Source: Fusarium oxysporum f. sp. lycopersici 4287 (Eukaryota > Ascomycota > Sordariomycetes > Hypocreales > Nectriaceae). From it: DNA of 64,000 bases. How positions within the stretch are numbered: the stretch's first letter is position 1; the number at the start of each line of letters is the position of its first letter. The stretch is taken from positions 1,990,914 to 2,054,913 of the forward strand of contig NC_030991.1 of NCBI RefSeq assembly GCF_000149955.1, in the 5' to 3' direction. This document shows positions 43,097 to 55,217 of this stretch, in pieces. The translations under genes and the position numbers were made by a program. Below the pieces are notes generated by a model that was given only the letters and a program-made list of their open reading frames with translations, searched no databases and was not told where the DNA came from.

Positions 43097-43770
43097 ATGA
43101 CAGACATTCGGAGTGTAGAAGCAGGGCGTATTGACACTGGGAATGACTTTACTGCGCTAGACCCGTGGTTTTGTCGACTGGGTTCTGCCCTTCACTTAAA
43201 AGACATTGACGGGAAAAAGGACCTCTTGAGGGACATGATCGCTCTGAAATACGAAGTGGATCCAACCCATCCGGACAACTCGGACGGTGCTCAAGTTTGG
43301 TTCATACAGATCGCCTTCGATCGGATGGCCAACTACACTAAAGCCATCATCACGGCCGATACTATTTCTTGGAATGCTCTATTTTAAGTTAACCGCAAAG
43401 ACCTTGACAAGGATAGGACCAGGCCATTTCGTTTCCCATATAAGCCACAGAGTCAAAGACGGTAAACGCTTGCGGTTAAACAACTACTTGCCTGCATTGT
43501 CCGGTGTATGTCTTTCGAGGACAAGGCATATAGGTGATCATTCAAGCTTAGAAGGAGGCAACTAGGCTTTTACGATATCATGATAGAACACGCAGATCGC
43601 TTGATCGACGCCTGGAAATAATACGGAGGGGACCCAGAAGCACCCAAGGTTTCTTAGCTTCTTGATCTGCTGGAGAGTGACGTTCTGGAACTCTATTTCT
43701 CGATTCTTGATCATTCTTCTCAAAGTACTGAGTATGATAGTGTTCCAGCAAGTACTAGATGAAGTGCGAC
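43097..43770 (+). pseudogene. Decayed OrsD-type remnant, plus strand
   Basis: The sequence parallels the minus-strand remnant at 28675-29530: WFCRLGSALHLKDIDGKKDL, ALKYEVDPTHPD, FDRMANYTKAIITADTISWN, then after a stop at 43385-43387 VNRKDLDKDRTRPFRFPYKP and CMSFEDKA. Several stops interrupt it. It is a paralogous, inverted and more decayed copy. Confidence 0.65.
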
Positions 43771-44212
43771 GTAGTTCGTCGAAATAGTTGTATGGATAAA
43801 GTGTGGGACACGCTAGGTAGGTGTTAGAATATACTGTGCTGTTTCAAGCCCAAATCTAGCTAAACTAGGCTCGGTAAATAAACCAAAGCGTAGTTATAAG
43901 TTCTTGGACGTTTGATACATAGAGAAGGAGTAACGCGATAGTTGTGGCGTTTTGAAAAATCGGTATTCAGAGAGATATCTTTCGATTTTCGGACCATAAC
44001 TGGATTGATATCCGCATCTATGAACATGAAGGTCAGGCAATCCTGCATTTGTAAAAACCAGTTTCCCTAAGTCAATTGTACAAGCCTCTACTGGATGAAA
44101 TTTAGGCTAGTTCTAGCTAATTTCGACTCTTTGTTTAGCAAAGTAGATTGTTAATAAATCATGCCTTACTTATAACATTTCTATTTAATCAATTGATCCT
44201 CAACCATCAATC

Positions 44213-45802
44213 ATGTCTCAATCAAATAAAGAGGCAAATATTATTCTTGCGCTTCAGGCCTATCAAAACAACCCAGAATTAGGTCTCCATCGCGCAGCTG
44301 AGATATACCAGGTCTCCTATGGTTCACTCTGGCGCCGAACCCATGGCATTTCTTCTCGATATGATACTACACCTAAGTCACGGAGACTATCTGATCTAGA
44401 GGAACAAGCTATTATTCGATTTATCCTCGACCTAGATTCGCGAGGGTTTCCCCCGCGACTGCGTGGTATTGAAGAAATGGCCAACCGATTGCTTGCTGAT
44501 CGTGACGCATCACCTGTCTGCAAGCGCTGGGCCTCTAACTTTGTCAAGCGACATAAAGAGCTCAAGACATGTTTTCATCCGAGATATGACTACCAGAGGG
44601 CCAAATGTGAAGACCTAACTGTTATTCGCAATTGGTTCAGGCTTGTACAGAACGTAATTGCAAAGTATGGCATCCAATTAGATGATATCTGGAACTTTGA
44701 TGAGACTGGCTTTATGATGGGCGTGATTTCAAGCGGTATAGTTGTCACTGGCTCAGAGAGACGAGGAAGACCAAAATAAATATAGCCTGGAAATCGGGAA
44801 TGGGTTACAGCGATCCAAGCGATTAATGCAGAAGGCCGGGCAATCGATCCATTTATCGTGGTTGCAGGCCAATATCACCTTGCCAATTGGTACCAAGAAA
44901 GCAACCTCCCGGCCACTTGGGCCATTGCTACGACCCAAAATGGCTGGACGGATAATAAGACGGGTCTTGAGTGGCTAAAGCACTTTGATCGATGTACAAC
45001 TAACCGATCAGTTGGTGGCTATCGTCTTCTAATCCTTGATGGCCACGAAAGCCACCATTCGGCCGACTTTGAGATATATTGTGAGGAGAACAATATAATC
45101 ACACTCTGTATGCCACCTCATTCTTCCCACCTCCTTCAGCCCCTTGATGTCGGGTGCTTTGTACCGCTAAAAAAGGCATATGGTCGAGAAATAGACCATC
45201 TAATCAGAAGGTCTATCACCTATATTTCCAAGTCCGATTCTTTCCGGCTTTTTACGACGCTTTTCAAGCTGCTATAACTAAGGAAAATATCAAGGGAGGT
45301 TTTAGAGGAGCTGGACTAGTTCCTTTTGACCCGGAATAGGTGGTCTCAAAGCTTGATGTGCAGCTACGGACTCCAACGCCTGCCAAGGAGGTTACTAACC
45401 CCTCAACCCCTTGGGCATCTAAGACCCCACAGACTGTGCTTGAGGCTAGATCTCAGTCTGAATACCTTCAGAAACGAATTAGAAGACATAAAAGCTGCTC
45501 CCCAGAGTCAATTCTAGGAACTTTAAAGTCTCTTGCAAAGGGAACAACAGCAATAATGCATGAGAATACCTTATTACGAGCTCCTGCAGAATAGCGGGAG
45601 TATGACTATACGGGAATGTCAGGATCTAATTGATCAGATGGATGTAGATATGCAAGTACTGGCCGAATCATCGAGAAGTGGTGGTCAAGGAAGTTCGGCG
45701 CGACCGAGGGTTCGGCGCTGTGGAACTTGCGGCAAGACCGGGCATAATGCAAGGACCTGTCAGGAGGGTATTGAGGCCTCTGGTAATGAGTATGGTAATT
45801 AA
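44213..45802 (+). pseudogene. Fot1/pogo transposase pseudogene
   Basis: Closely related to the intact transposase at 10601-12256: MSQSNKEANIILALQAYQNN, WNFDETGFMMGVISSG, ILDGHESHHS, HSSHLLQPLDVGCF and the CCHC knuckle CGTCGKTGHNARTC. It is broken by TAA 44777-44779, TAG 44783-44785 (a Gln codon in the intact copy), a one-base deletion near 45239, TAG 45337-45339 and a small internal deletion near 45590. The stops fit C-to-T changes. Confidence 0.85.
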
Positions 45803-45862
45803 ATTTAATTAAATAGATTGTCTGTTGTATTTCTATTGTAATATTTATTTAGAAGGTTCAGA

Positions 45863-45908
45863 TATTTGGTCCACTCGCTTGTCTGGTGCACTCGCTTATC
45901 ATGTACGT
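45863..45908 (-). mobile_element. Right terminal inverted repeat of the 44213 Fot1-like element
   Basis: Read inward from 45908 the end is ACGTACATGATAAGCG followed by two near-identical blocks joined by AGACAAG. TA follows at 45909-45910. The same end opens the fragment at 9371. No matching left end was seen upstream of 44213, so the left side is truncated. Confidence 0.75.
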
Positions 45909-46204
45909 TAGCGCATTTTCATTTTGTGTGTGTTTGCAAATCGGGTCTACTAAACTCGATTTCACCCATTATGGGTAGCGATTCTGCCGCGCAGCTAGGA
46001 TAGGCTAGATATGAACAAGAAGTTGCATTTGTGGCCACAGACTTTTGTTTAACGTACTACGTCTGCAACTTTGCCGCTTCTGATCCTAAAAGTGATCTCT
46101 TTTGGGGTTCACCAGCCAAGGCGTGGAAAAAACTAGGATAGCCGGGCTTTCTATGCATGGATGCTGGAGTCGCAAAATGGACAATGAATGTGTATAATAT
46201 AGGT

Positions 46205-46913
46205 CTACACATGCTCTAGTATAGAACTATCATCTGCCCGATGACTTGATACATGCGCTTGGCTTGGCCTCTGCAGCACAGGCTCGGGCGATGCAAAATG
46301 AAATGCGCATATGGGGCATGTATCATGTTTCGCAAGGTACCACGTAGCAATACAATCTGAGTGGAACGTATGCTCACACGCCAGGTGACGAATCATATCA
46401 GTGTCCTGAATATCCTCTAGGCAGATGGAACTGAATAGGGAGGTGAGTGATCAGCCAAGTGTTGCTTACAATTACTGAGGAGTCAAGAGGACGTACCATG
46501 TCATGTCCGAACTCAGCATCGCCCAAGAGACGTGCGCTCCGTCTGCAAGCTCCCGCCTCATCTCTTTGCTTGTTTTTGAGGGAGCAATAACATCTAGATG
46601 AGGCAAATCTCTGGCTTCAGTGCCAGTGGCTTCTGTCGATGCAGGTCCCGGGGAGCTGCTAGACCGTTCTGTGCCTGCAGTCCTGCCATATCTCATCAAC
46701 TCGTATAATCTGTATTGCCATTAGCCGACTGAACAGGTATCAGTTTCCAATAACTAAGAACGACATAAGTTACCTGGGAATACATATGAGAAACAAAACC
46801 ACCGCAACTAAAAGTGGCATTGTCATGATCAGGACCCATCCTGGTAGTGTATGGCTTGAATCCTGGTTATCAGTGTTCGAAGAAGCGGGAATAGTATTGT
46901 TTATTGCAGGCAT
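46205..46913 (-). CDS. Small membrane-anchored RING-H2 protein, 192 aa (putative E3 ubiquitin ligase)
   Basis: Exons 46913-46774, 46709-46497 and 46430-46205 join in frame (introns 64 and 66 nt). Residues 1-25 are Ser/Asn-rich. Residues about 25-46 form one membrane helix (WVLIMTMPLLVAVVLFLICI). The RING-H2 finger is completed across the last intron: the first Cys codon is TG/T split by the intron, giving CSICLED, then CEHTFHSDCIATW and CPIC, with spacing as in ATL-type ligases. It would transfer ubiquitin from an E2 to membrane substrates. The 46-residue tail is short. Conserved zinc ligands suggest it is functional despite transposon neighbours. Confidence 0.82.
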
Positions 46914-48315
46914 GGTTTCTACGCGTACGGCGAATCAAAGGGTCTGTGCCCTTCAAGCAAGGGCACAAAGGCAGCCAACAGGGTTTATAACTTGGTGGGT
47001 ACTGTTTAACCTGACCTTGCATTCTTAGTTCGGGTTAAAAGCGTGGTGGTGTGCTCTCGGCTGGATCCGCCCTATGACCTGACGGATATGGTCTGTACCA
47101 TTGCCCCGCCATCTCGCCACATCATCATTGAGTGAGTCCCCCCAAAAAAAGACTGGTCTCGAATCTCCCGACCTAAGTGCCTCGTGCCCACAACAACTTA
47201 GTTCAATGGCTGGCATGTGCGAGAAACCCCACCTTTTTCTTCCAGATGAACACCAACTAATCAGAGTTTTACCATGTAGCCAGCCAGTGGTACTAAAAAG
47301 ATGCGCCCAGAGAGGCATAATCATTGTCTATAACAAGACTTAAGACTCATCAGGTTGACTGGGGCAGCGTACTGACGTGAGCCAATGCGTTGGATAGAAT
47401 CCAAAAGAACGCCTTGGCACTCAAAGATACAGGATGGTTAATCTGCTTTCTAAAGTTGCTTCATATGATCACGATTAGTGTGGTAAGGGTAAAGAAAGTT
47501 GGGGAAATCACAAAATCAAGTTCTTGTAACATGAAAGGCATAAGTTATGGTAAGGGAGATATGTCAGTCGCCCCGCGCATCAGAAACTGGACAAATTCAT
47601 TTTTTCTCATTAAATACAACCTTTGTTTTCTTGATTTGTTCGAGCGCCAATCACAGTCGGTGGAGACCCTAGCCGGCTGATAGGTCAGGTTCGGAGTGAG
47701 AAAAACCACGCAGAGAGCACTAGACCTGGGATCCTGTCAATATTGATATCGAGTTGATGTAATAAAAATATCTTACCCAGTCGCTATGATAAACGCGTGA
47801 CATACTTTCGCTGTCAAAGAAACTACATTCTTTCTTTATTTCTTTCTCCCCCTCCCCCGTAATAAAAGGGCCAATGGATTCCATCTTTCGAACTCATGTT
47901 ATATATGATGGCCCTATGAAGCAAAGATTAGATCATCCCGACGCCCTCTTTTGGTAGCTGCTTTATTTCTTAATCCCAATCCCATTTCCCATTCTCAATC
48001 ATCAGCAATTGCAAGAAAGATTTCTTACATTGCTTGACGTACCTGAGCCCTTTCAGTGTGCAACCTGCACTATCCTCCCCTTCGACTGCGAGGTTATACC
48101 ATACATGGCTATATGAATATTCACACTGATTTTCTTATATTCATATTATATTCAACTTTTCTAGCAAAACACATATTCATATAACATATTCATGCATTTT
48201 CATGTAAGGGCTCAAGTGATGCCAGGCTAATTACTGCAGTGAAGTGAGAGGAATCGATTGATGTAGCTATATAGCCCGAAACCTTCTCAAACGCTGCCGT
48301 TTGACCTGTTCGCTA
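46914..48315. other. Intergenic region
   Basis: No convincing gene. Frames at 47025-47324 and 47390-47680 have no recognisable features. 48100-48200 is rich in ATATTCAT-type repeats and could be the eroded end of the hAT element whose pseudogene starts at 48316. Confidence 0.4.
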
Positions 48316-50423
48316 TTAGATATCACCCTCTATAGCCTCTGGATCACATGGGAGGCCTATCCCGCCCTCAGCTGAGGGTCTAATATGCCCCTCTCGCAGC
48401 CAGTTGCCGATACACTCAATCTTCTCAATGCTCTCAATCAGCAATCGTAGCCTATCCCATCTAGCTGTGCGCCTAGCCACTGAAAAGGTCCGCTCTGGCT
48501 CTGCTGATTCTGCTGGTACAGACAGGATATCGATAGCCATACGGCTAAGCCGTGGGTACGCTGTACGAACGTCCTCACTACACCACCATTGAAGAGGCGT
48601 AGTATCCTCTGCAAGTGCGATAGGAGCCTCTGAGATAAAGCTATCGAAATCATCCTTGCCCCGTGCTCTCGCCATCGTCTTATTTCGCACCTCTAAGTGC
48701 ATCTTTGAGAGCATCGTATCCTTCTTTCGCTTTAATAATGCAGGCACAGCCAAGGACTGCTCTGAGAGATGTATCTCGACATCGTAATTGTATTCTTCCT
48801 TCCAGAGACTACGGGCGGCGGCAAATGCGCCCTCGTGCCATTCCTCGGGCCAGCATTCTTCTATATAGCTCTTGCGTTTAGAAGGATCGAGAAGGAGGGC
48901 GGCGACATATACGGGGACATCCTCGGTCATAGTGTAATACTTATCGAGTATGAACCAGCACATGTCGATAGAGTGAATTATACGATCATCGCGATTGCTC
49001 GGCTGTGAGTAGTGGGCGTAGTTAGCTGATTAGCATGCCGTATACGCTATAGATAGAGCAGGAAGATGTAAAACTTAGCCATGTACCTTCCACTTTTCGC
49101 AGTGTCCTAGGAGAAGGTCCAGCAGCTCAAGTGACTGTGAGATTGATGCCATAGCGCCTTCAGCTTCCAACGTGGCCTCATAGAAAGGTTGAATGAACTC
49201 TAGCGTTCTTTCTAGCATTTCCCAATCCCTACTGCTAAGAGTATTGCCTTCGAGATCATTATCATGTTCAGCAGTAAACTGGATGATCTGTGGCTTTTTA
49301 TTTAACGCAACAGTGATCACTCTATGCCATGAGGACCATCTCGTGATATTATCGATGCCTAGTTGCTTACCTACAGCATCGTACCACTGATCGTTGTGTA
49401 GAGCCGAGCTCCGTATATAGACTGCAAGAGCATGAAGCTTTGCTAGCGCTGGGATGCCTTGCCAGCCAGCGAAGCGCTCATCGTTGTTTCTGGCTTGCTG
49501 ATGCGTAATTGCGGCTCGATTGCCTCTCGCCTTTATAGGTTTTCTCGTGGGCTGCTCCTGCCGCTCTTCCTGCTGTTGTTGTTGCTGCGTCGTGGTGTCC
49601 GAATGTGCCGCAATCTCCTCCGGACCCAGCTCATGTAATTGCTGTGAGAACTCCTCTAGCATAGTTGAGTCGGGGTCATCGGCAGAAGCTTCGAGAGCCG
49701 CTCTCAGAGCTTCTTTTCAGCGAGCGAGAAGGAATGCTTGTAAGGCGAGATTGATAATATGGCCGATGCAGCGGATTCTGCGGCGTTTGTGAGGGTCCTC
49801 ATCCTGTACTATAATTTAGTATAGGCTACAGCAGTATTAGCGGCCAAGCGTTAAATTTACACCTGATTTCGCCTCCAGAACCTTTGATAGCTTCTCTAAA
49901 TAGGTGTAGCATTGTCGTCTATATAATAGCCGAGGTTTTGGGCAGTAATGTTGAATTTCCGTAGCATACGGGTGATTAACTCAGCCTGCGTAGTACCAGA
50001 ATGGCTGTATTTGCACTCTGGCAGTCCTAGTAGTGCTTTCTGAAGCTTGAAGTCCTCATAGACCCATTGAACGCATACAGAGGGTACGCCATGGCGTTGT
50101 GGCGATGTCCAGAGATTAGAAGATATGTGTATCTTCGACTGCGTTGTTTGAAGTCTTTCGGCAAGTTGTGAGCTGTATAGCGAGTAGTTCGAGTTAATAT
50201 AGCCCATAGCCTGCTTTCGACCATTGATGAGAAGGTCCCCGATGGCTGGATTACATGCCAGAGCCAGATCTCGCAGTTCGGAGTGCTCAACTGCCTCAAT
50301 ATAGGCTTGCTTATTAAAACAGTTGCGGAGAGCAGCCTGCGAAGGACAAGAGACGATATACGAATCGATAGCGCCAGATAAAACACCGAAGGCAAATGTA
50401 CTAGTTAATTGAAATGGGAACAA
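48316..50423 (-). pseudogene. hAT transposase pseudogene (relative of the 12918 element)
   Basis: Minus-strand fragments 50423-49896 (HISSNLWTSPQRHG; GYYIDDNAT), 49662-49075 (FAGWQGIPALAKLHALAVYI; NITRWSSWHR) and 48963-48316 (CWFILDKYYTMTEDVPVYVA; PLQWW; MAIDILSVPAESAEPERTFS) match the intact transposase at 13110-15467 segment by segment. The BED finger is missing. The SNDTC stretch is deleted with a frameshift near 49905, and a TGA replaces a sense codon near 49717. I found no terminal repeats. Confidence 0.8.
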
Positions 50424-50659
50424 ATCATCTCATTGAATCATATGAACTATGTCTGGTCCTTGCCTTCTCACGCTCAACCTCTTCCAGGTCTATAGTCGCA
50501 ATTTAAAAGTTTTTTTTTTTAGTTTTTTTTTGAAGCGCAATACTTGGCAACATTAGAGAAGTTTAAAGTCACATTGTATTTTCTCCCAAGATCATCTGAT
50601 GGCCTCGAATAAAAATGATTTTCTTCTCAGATTATCCCTTTGAGTGCCACAGCCTTAGG

Positions 50660-50790
50660 CGGGGTCACGACAGGGGTATAGAGCCAATCAAGATAAATGA
50701 AACTAACGGTACTTTTCCACACATACTAGTTTGTATGATGGTAAAAGTCCCAGCAGTTTTGATTGTTACAAAGAGCTACCTTACAGACTT
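50660..50790. repeat. Diverged dispersed repeat, copy 2
   Basis: Same orientation and block order as 26080-26225: GTCACGACAGGGG, AGCCAATCAAGAT, CACACATAC, a palindromic TAGTTTGTATGATGG-like segment, CCCAGCAGT, and GATTGTTACAAAGAGCTAC. Family unknown. Confidence 0.5.
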
Positions 50791-50913
50791 GGCAAATCTC
50801 TTATGAACTTCCGGTACCCTGCACGTACTAACCTTATGACTAAGCTAAGTGGGGCGAGTGACCCTCCTAAGGGCTGTGGCACTCAAAGGGATACGGTTAC
50901 AAGGACAAGATTT

Positions 50914-51450
50914 CTACGACAAAGTTTCCATGCTATTCCCGCACTGTAAATCCCTCTCCTTGTGTGCATCAGAATACATGGTAGCCATCCCTTCTAACTC
51001 GATGATGCGATTCCTTGCCATATCCAATACTTGTCCTCTGCTCAGAACCTGGCCAATGTTGGCTGTCGTATCCCTGTCAGCAAGGCTACGCGCCTGTGCC
51101 ACTGCAGAACTGTGAGAAGCCTCTCAAACTGCGTCTTGAGTCGGGCACGGTAGTGTTTCTCGACAAGGTTATGGCTTTCTCGGGTGTGTTCTGGATTGCT
51201 GGGAGCTGTGCCACGACGCTTGCGGTTCTTGGATTTGCGCAATGCTGATCGAAGTTGGAGTTGAACGTCGGGAACATGAAGTGAAATATCCTTGCTGGGG
51301 GGCTGTTGATTCGAGGGATTGCTCGCCTCTTCGGGAGGAGTCAACGGCCCACTCATCTCCCTCCTCAGCGGTTCTGTATTGGCATCGGGGCAGATATAGT
51401 CAAGATTCGTCTCAAAACTTGGCTGGCAGGCTATAGAGAGATCGGCTTCT
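50914..51450 (-). pseudogene. bHLH transcription-factor remnant, frameshifted
   Basis: The basic region and helix 1 are clear in one frame (RESHNLVEKHYRARLKTQFE, then RLLTVL, about 51166-51088). The loop and helix 2 continue in another frame from 51102 (ANIGQVLSRGQVLDMARNRI, then IELE). The break is at about 51090 (CTGCAGTGG). I saw no intron there, so a one-base deletion is the simplest explanation. Upstream acidic and basic sequence (PLRREMSGPLTPPEEA; RKSKNRKRRG) extends the frame to about 51450, beyond which the 5' part is lost. It was probably a fungal bHLH regulator. Confidence 0.6.
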
Positions 51451-53026
51451 AATAAGTCAGAAGGTCCAGATGACCCTAATGTGTTGGTAAACTACTCAGA
51501 AGCCAAATACTCATCCATGTCCGATATATGATTCTTGATAGTGGCTGTTGCTATGTCCATGTAATTGGGGCTCTATCTGTCAGGCTAAAATCAACTCACC
51601 CTGCCCCGATGAGCAATCAGGAGGCATCTGTAAACAACTATCAGTACACTGGCCATTCAAAGTCAGATTAGGCAAACGCGTAATGCCCAGATACCCCTCT
51701 ATATTACCAATTGTAACTAGTGGTCTGTAAGAAACTTACTTGAAACTGGGATTTATCATACCCTTGGACAAGGGTGTCAAGTGTACCATCAATTTCCTCA
51801 GCAGCCATTTGGGCGTTATGGCCACTGGTTTAAGTCGGCTGGGAACTTTGATGAATCGTTCAAAAGGAATATCAGATGAATTACAATGTTTTGTCGTCAC
51901 ACTTTACGATATCATCCAGGAGCAACTGGCATTGTACAAATGAATGCTACCATTCTATCGTATGGCTTATCCTCGACGAGAATTCCAGGGCCAATAACCG
52001 ACTACATATAAAGATAGTGGAGAATCGTATGTTCTATCGACTGATGTGAGCAAGTCCAGATCAATCGTATGCCTTGACGGTCGGGCACCTCCAAGGTTCC
52101 GGAACTTTGTCCACTTATTGATTAGTTATCAGAGTAAAGATAACCTCACGGAGGAACCAGGCTTGGCGGCCGACTCCGGGCCGGTCACTGGCTTGATGAA
52201 CCAAGCCTGGTCTGGATGGCGGTCGAGACCGGTCCATCACTTTAGCTGGAGCATGGTGAGTCAGATGGAGTGTCATCAATACAACTTGAATGGGGGAGAT
52301 TCCATTACTTGCTGCTAGCCTGTTAACTTTGATCGAACGTATTGGTAATAACTTTGGCAAAAACAGCTGAGCAGGCGGTGCATCTTAGCATGATATAACG
52401 AACTGGATTGCTGGAATTCGTACTGTATACCGTACGAGCACTACAACTCTATGGTCCGCAATGTTAACAAGGCTCTTGAGAAACTTGGCGCTCACCGCAT
52501 CGGTGAAGCTGGTGAGCGTGATGATGGTGTTGGTCCCATGGAAGAGGAGATGACCGGCAACATGGGACAGGCCGGATGCGCGTCAAGCTTTGCAAATGCA
52601 CTTCTGGTCATCATCTGACTTGTATTGGCAAGATTCTGAATTCCTGAGCTATCAAGATTGACTATGATTACTCGGGTAGGGCCTTGAGACCGGCCCCCCT
52701 TAGCCCAACCCATTCCACACGTGGAGCCTGAGGGTCAGGCACGGGGGGTACGGTGACTAGGAAAAGGGTCGGTTGACTAGGGAAATTAAGCTACCTCATT
52801 TTTATATGTGCGCCCCACCAAATTAGATGTACTTCCTTTGCCACGCTACATGATTGTGACCGGACCAACCCCTCCATTTGCAACCCCCACCAAAAATACA
52901 TATTGCCAAAACACCAAGCAACCATCACGACTATTCGGTATTTTCATCATCCTTTAGGACAACGAACTCGCCCTAACTGACTTCAATACTTCCCCCAACG
53001 ACTACTTCATCATCTTCTTCGTCAAT
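51451..53026. other. Region without a recognisable gene
   Basis: Only short frames without motifs are present. An inverted repeat, ACCAGGCTTGG at about 52159 and CCAAGCCTGGT at about 52202, is the only distinctive element. Confidence 0.35.
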
Positions 53027-54740
53027 TTATTCCTCGTCATCTTCAACGATTCCAAAGCCGTCAGCTTCTAACGACATCTTCTTCCGATTAGAGCGGCGTT
53101 TTTCCTCATCTGCAACGAGGAATCCCAGTGCCTCCTTCACAGTATTGAAGTTATAGTCAAATAGAAGAAGGAATAGGGGATTCCAGTGAAATCTGAAGAC
53201 CTTAATGACTTCCTGACTTCCTGATTCTACTGCCTGCTTTGCTCTCTCCTCGGATTGCTTCATTTTATCGTCAAGCTCGCGGTGAAGCCGGTATCTTAAG
53301 CCTAGCAACGCGGTTGGCTTCAGAAACTCTTGGTGTTGTGACTTTATATAGAAATCACCCGCCGTGAATATCTTCTTCTTCTGAGAATAGCTCGGCTGGC
53401 TGCTATGAAGGTCAGCAACCCGTAATAGCTTTAGACTTATTCTCAATTGCTTCCTGACTGCTGCAATCCATCGTCGTAGATAGATGACTTCGTCTTTTAC
53501 TTCGTTATTGTGGAGGCGCGATTCCTCTGCTGCCTGACCGGGCAGTCGGTTATGCTGATCCTTTGCGACGCGAAGTCTGGCATCATAGACAGTAATTGGC
53601 CCGTAATTTGCTATAATCGTTGTCCCCTGATCCCGGGCAGAGCGTCTAAGGTTCTTCTCCTTAAGCAGGCGCATCTCCTGTGTCGCTGTAATGCCATTTA
53701 AAGCGAGAATTGAGTGCCTTTCACACCTTCTCATTAATATGTAACACTGAGGGAGTCAGGGGCGTGCCCGAGACCACTGAGCATTCGATCCTGAGGGCCA
53801 CATATTCCTCGTACTGACGGTCTTCCGCAAATTCAGCTGTGGCGTGTCCATTTCGATCCAGTCGGCGTTGACATCAATCGAATCTCCTGATCGAAAGGAA
53901 TCGAATGGTATAGCTCTCGAGATGATTAGGCTTCAGAAATCTCATCGGATTCGGAGTTGTTATCGCTGCTGTGAGTAGAAGATGACCCCAGTGATACGTA
54001 GCCGGGTAACGACTCCTCAGCTACCTCTAAAGATAGTGATGATAAGGGGTTGGTCATACGGTCGATCACGGCCGCGTGATTATAAGGATAGATGCCGGTC
54101 TTCTTCCAAGATGAGATGATAGTGCTTTTCTTAGCAGTCTTGCGGCGGATTTCCTGTAAATGAAACAGGAAGTCAGCTTTATTGAAGTCTGTAGCGCCAT
54201 CTGCAATCTCACGAGAAAGGACCTCTTGATGCCAGTGCTTATATTAGCTAAATAGCCTAACATCTAGCGGCTGAAGAATATGCGTCAAGAGGGGAGGGAA
54301 AGGGAAGAGCTCTACGCCTGCATCTTGGGCTTTTTGGAAAAGCTCCTTGGTGAAATGATTCTCACAGCCATCTAGTAATATTGTTCTTTTTTGTGGATTC
54401 TTTTGAGGCCGGGTATGTCGTTCAAAGTGATCGAAAACTTCTAGCGCGGCGATATCGTCGACATAGCCTTTTGGTGTTGTGATAATCGTTGCGCCTTTTT
54501 CTAATGCATTATCAACCCACCGAGACGGTAACTGTACCCCCGGCATGATAACAAAGGCGGGAATAATAGCTCCTGTTTCTGATATCGACTCAATGACCGT
54601 GACGCTTATTGTCTCATGTGCATCGATCAAGATGGGCCGGTCAACAGCTCGAAAAGTCCGTACGATAATCCCGTTTCTAAGATATCCAATCTGGAAGCCT
54701 GTCTCATCGATGTTCCAAAGACCCTCATAATCTATGCCTT
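53027..54740 (-). pseudogene. Fot1/pogo-type transposase pseudogene
   Basis: On the minus strand from about 54740: LWNIDETGFQIGYLRNGIIV, IDAHETISVTVIESISETG, TILLDGCENHFTKELFQKAQ and LLTHILQPLDVRLFS, ended by TAA near 54246. The frame then continues with HWHQEVLSREIADG, FNKADFLFHLQEIRRKT and SSWKKTGIYPYN. A further C-terminal stretch lies at 53734-53027 (LALNGITATQEMRLLKEKNL). The first catalytic Asp region, the DG motif and the QPLD motif are all present. The DNA-binding N-terminus is absent beyond about 54870, and more than one stop breaks the frame. It is a different pogo lineage from the 10601 copy. Confidence 0.7.
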
Positions 54741-55147
54741 TTTGGTGTTATCATGCCACTTTTTAAACCACTCTTCGACATTTGCTCGGTCTTCCATCGC
54801 CTTTCTTTGTGCTTCAAGCATTGAAGTCTTCTATGAAAAACAGAAGAATGACGGCGTAAGAAGCGCCTTGTGTTGAATACTGGTGAAAATGAGACCGGCT
54901 AACCGGCTGACCGAACTACCGGTCAGAGAGCTGTCTCAGCACTGTAACAACCTCTTAGATAGGTCATTACTGAACAGATAGAAATAGGGTTCCAACCCAA
55001 CTATCGGACAGAGAGGGGAGCACACACAATAGACCCCTATATCTGACACTATGATTAGATTTGCGATTACTATAGGTCGCCTAAAGCAGAGATAATAATA
55101 CTACTTACCTACTAACTACCAAAATATATCTACTAATAACAGCTAAC

Positions 55148-55217
55148 GTGGTTGATAAGCATGTGTCCCAAACAAGTATGTGTCAAACATTACGTGTATT
55201 CGGTTCATTGATGTGAA
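55148..55217 (+). mobile_element. Left end of a Fot1-type element, truncated
   Basis: ACGTGGTTGATAAGCATG after a TA at 55146-55147 starts a Fot1-style end, with the duplicated AAG(C/T)ATGTGTC block. It is related to the MITE ends at 30013 and 30450. The rest is lost where LINE sequence begins. Confidence 0.6.
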
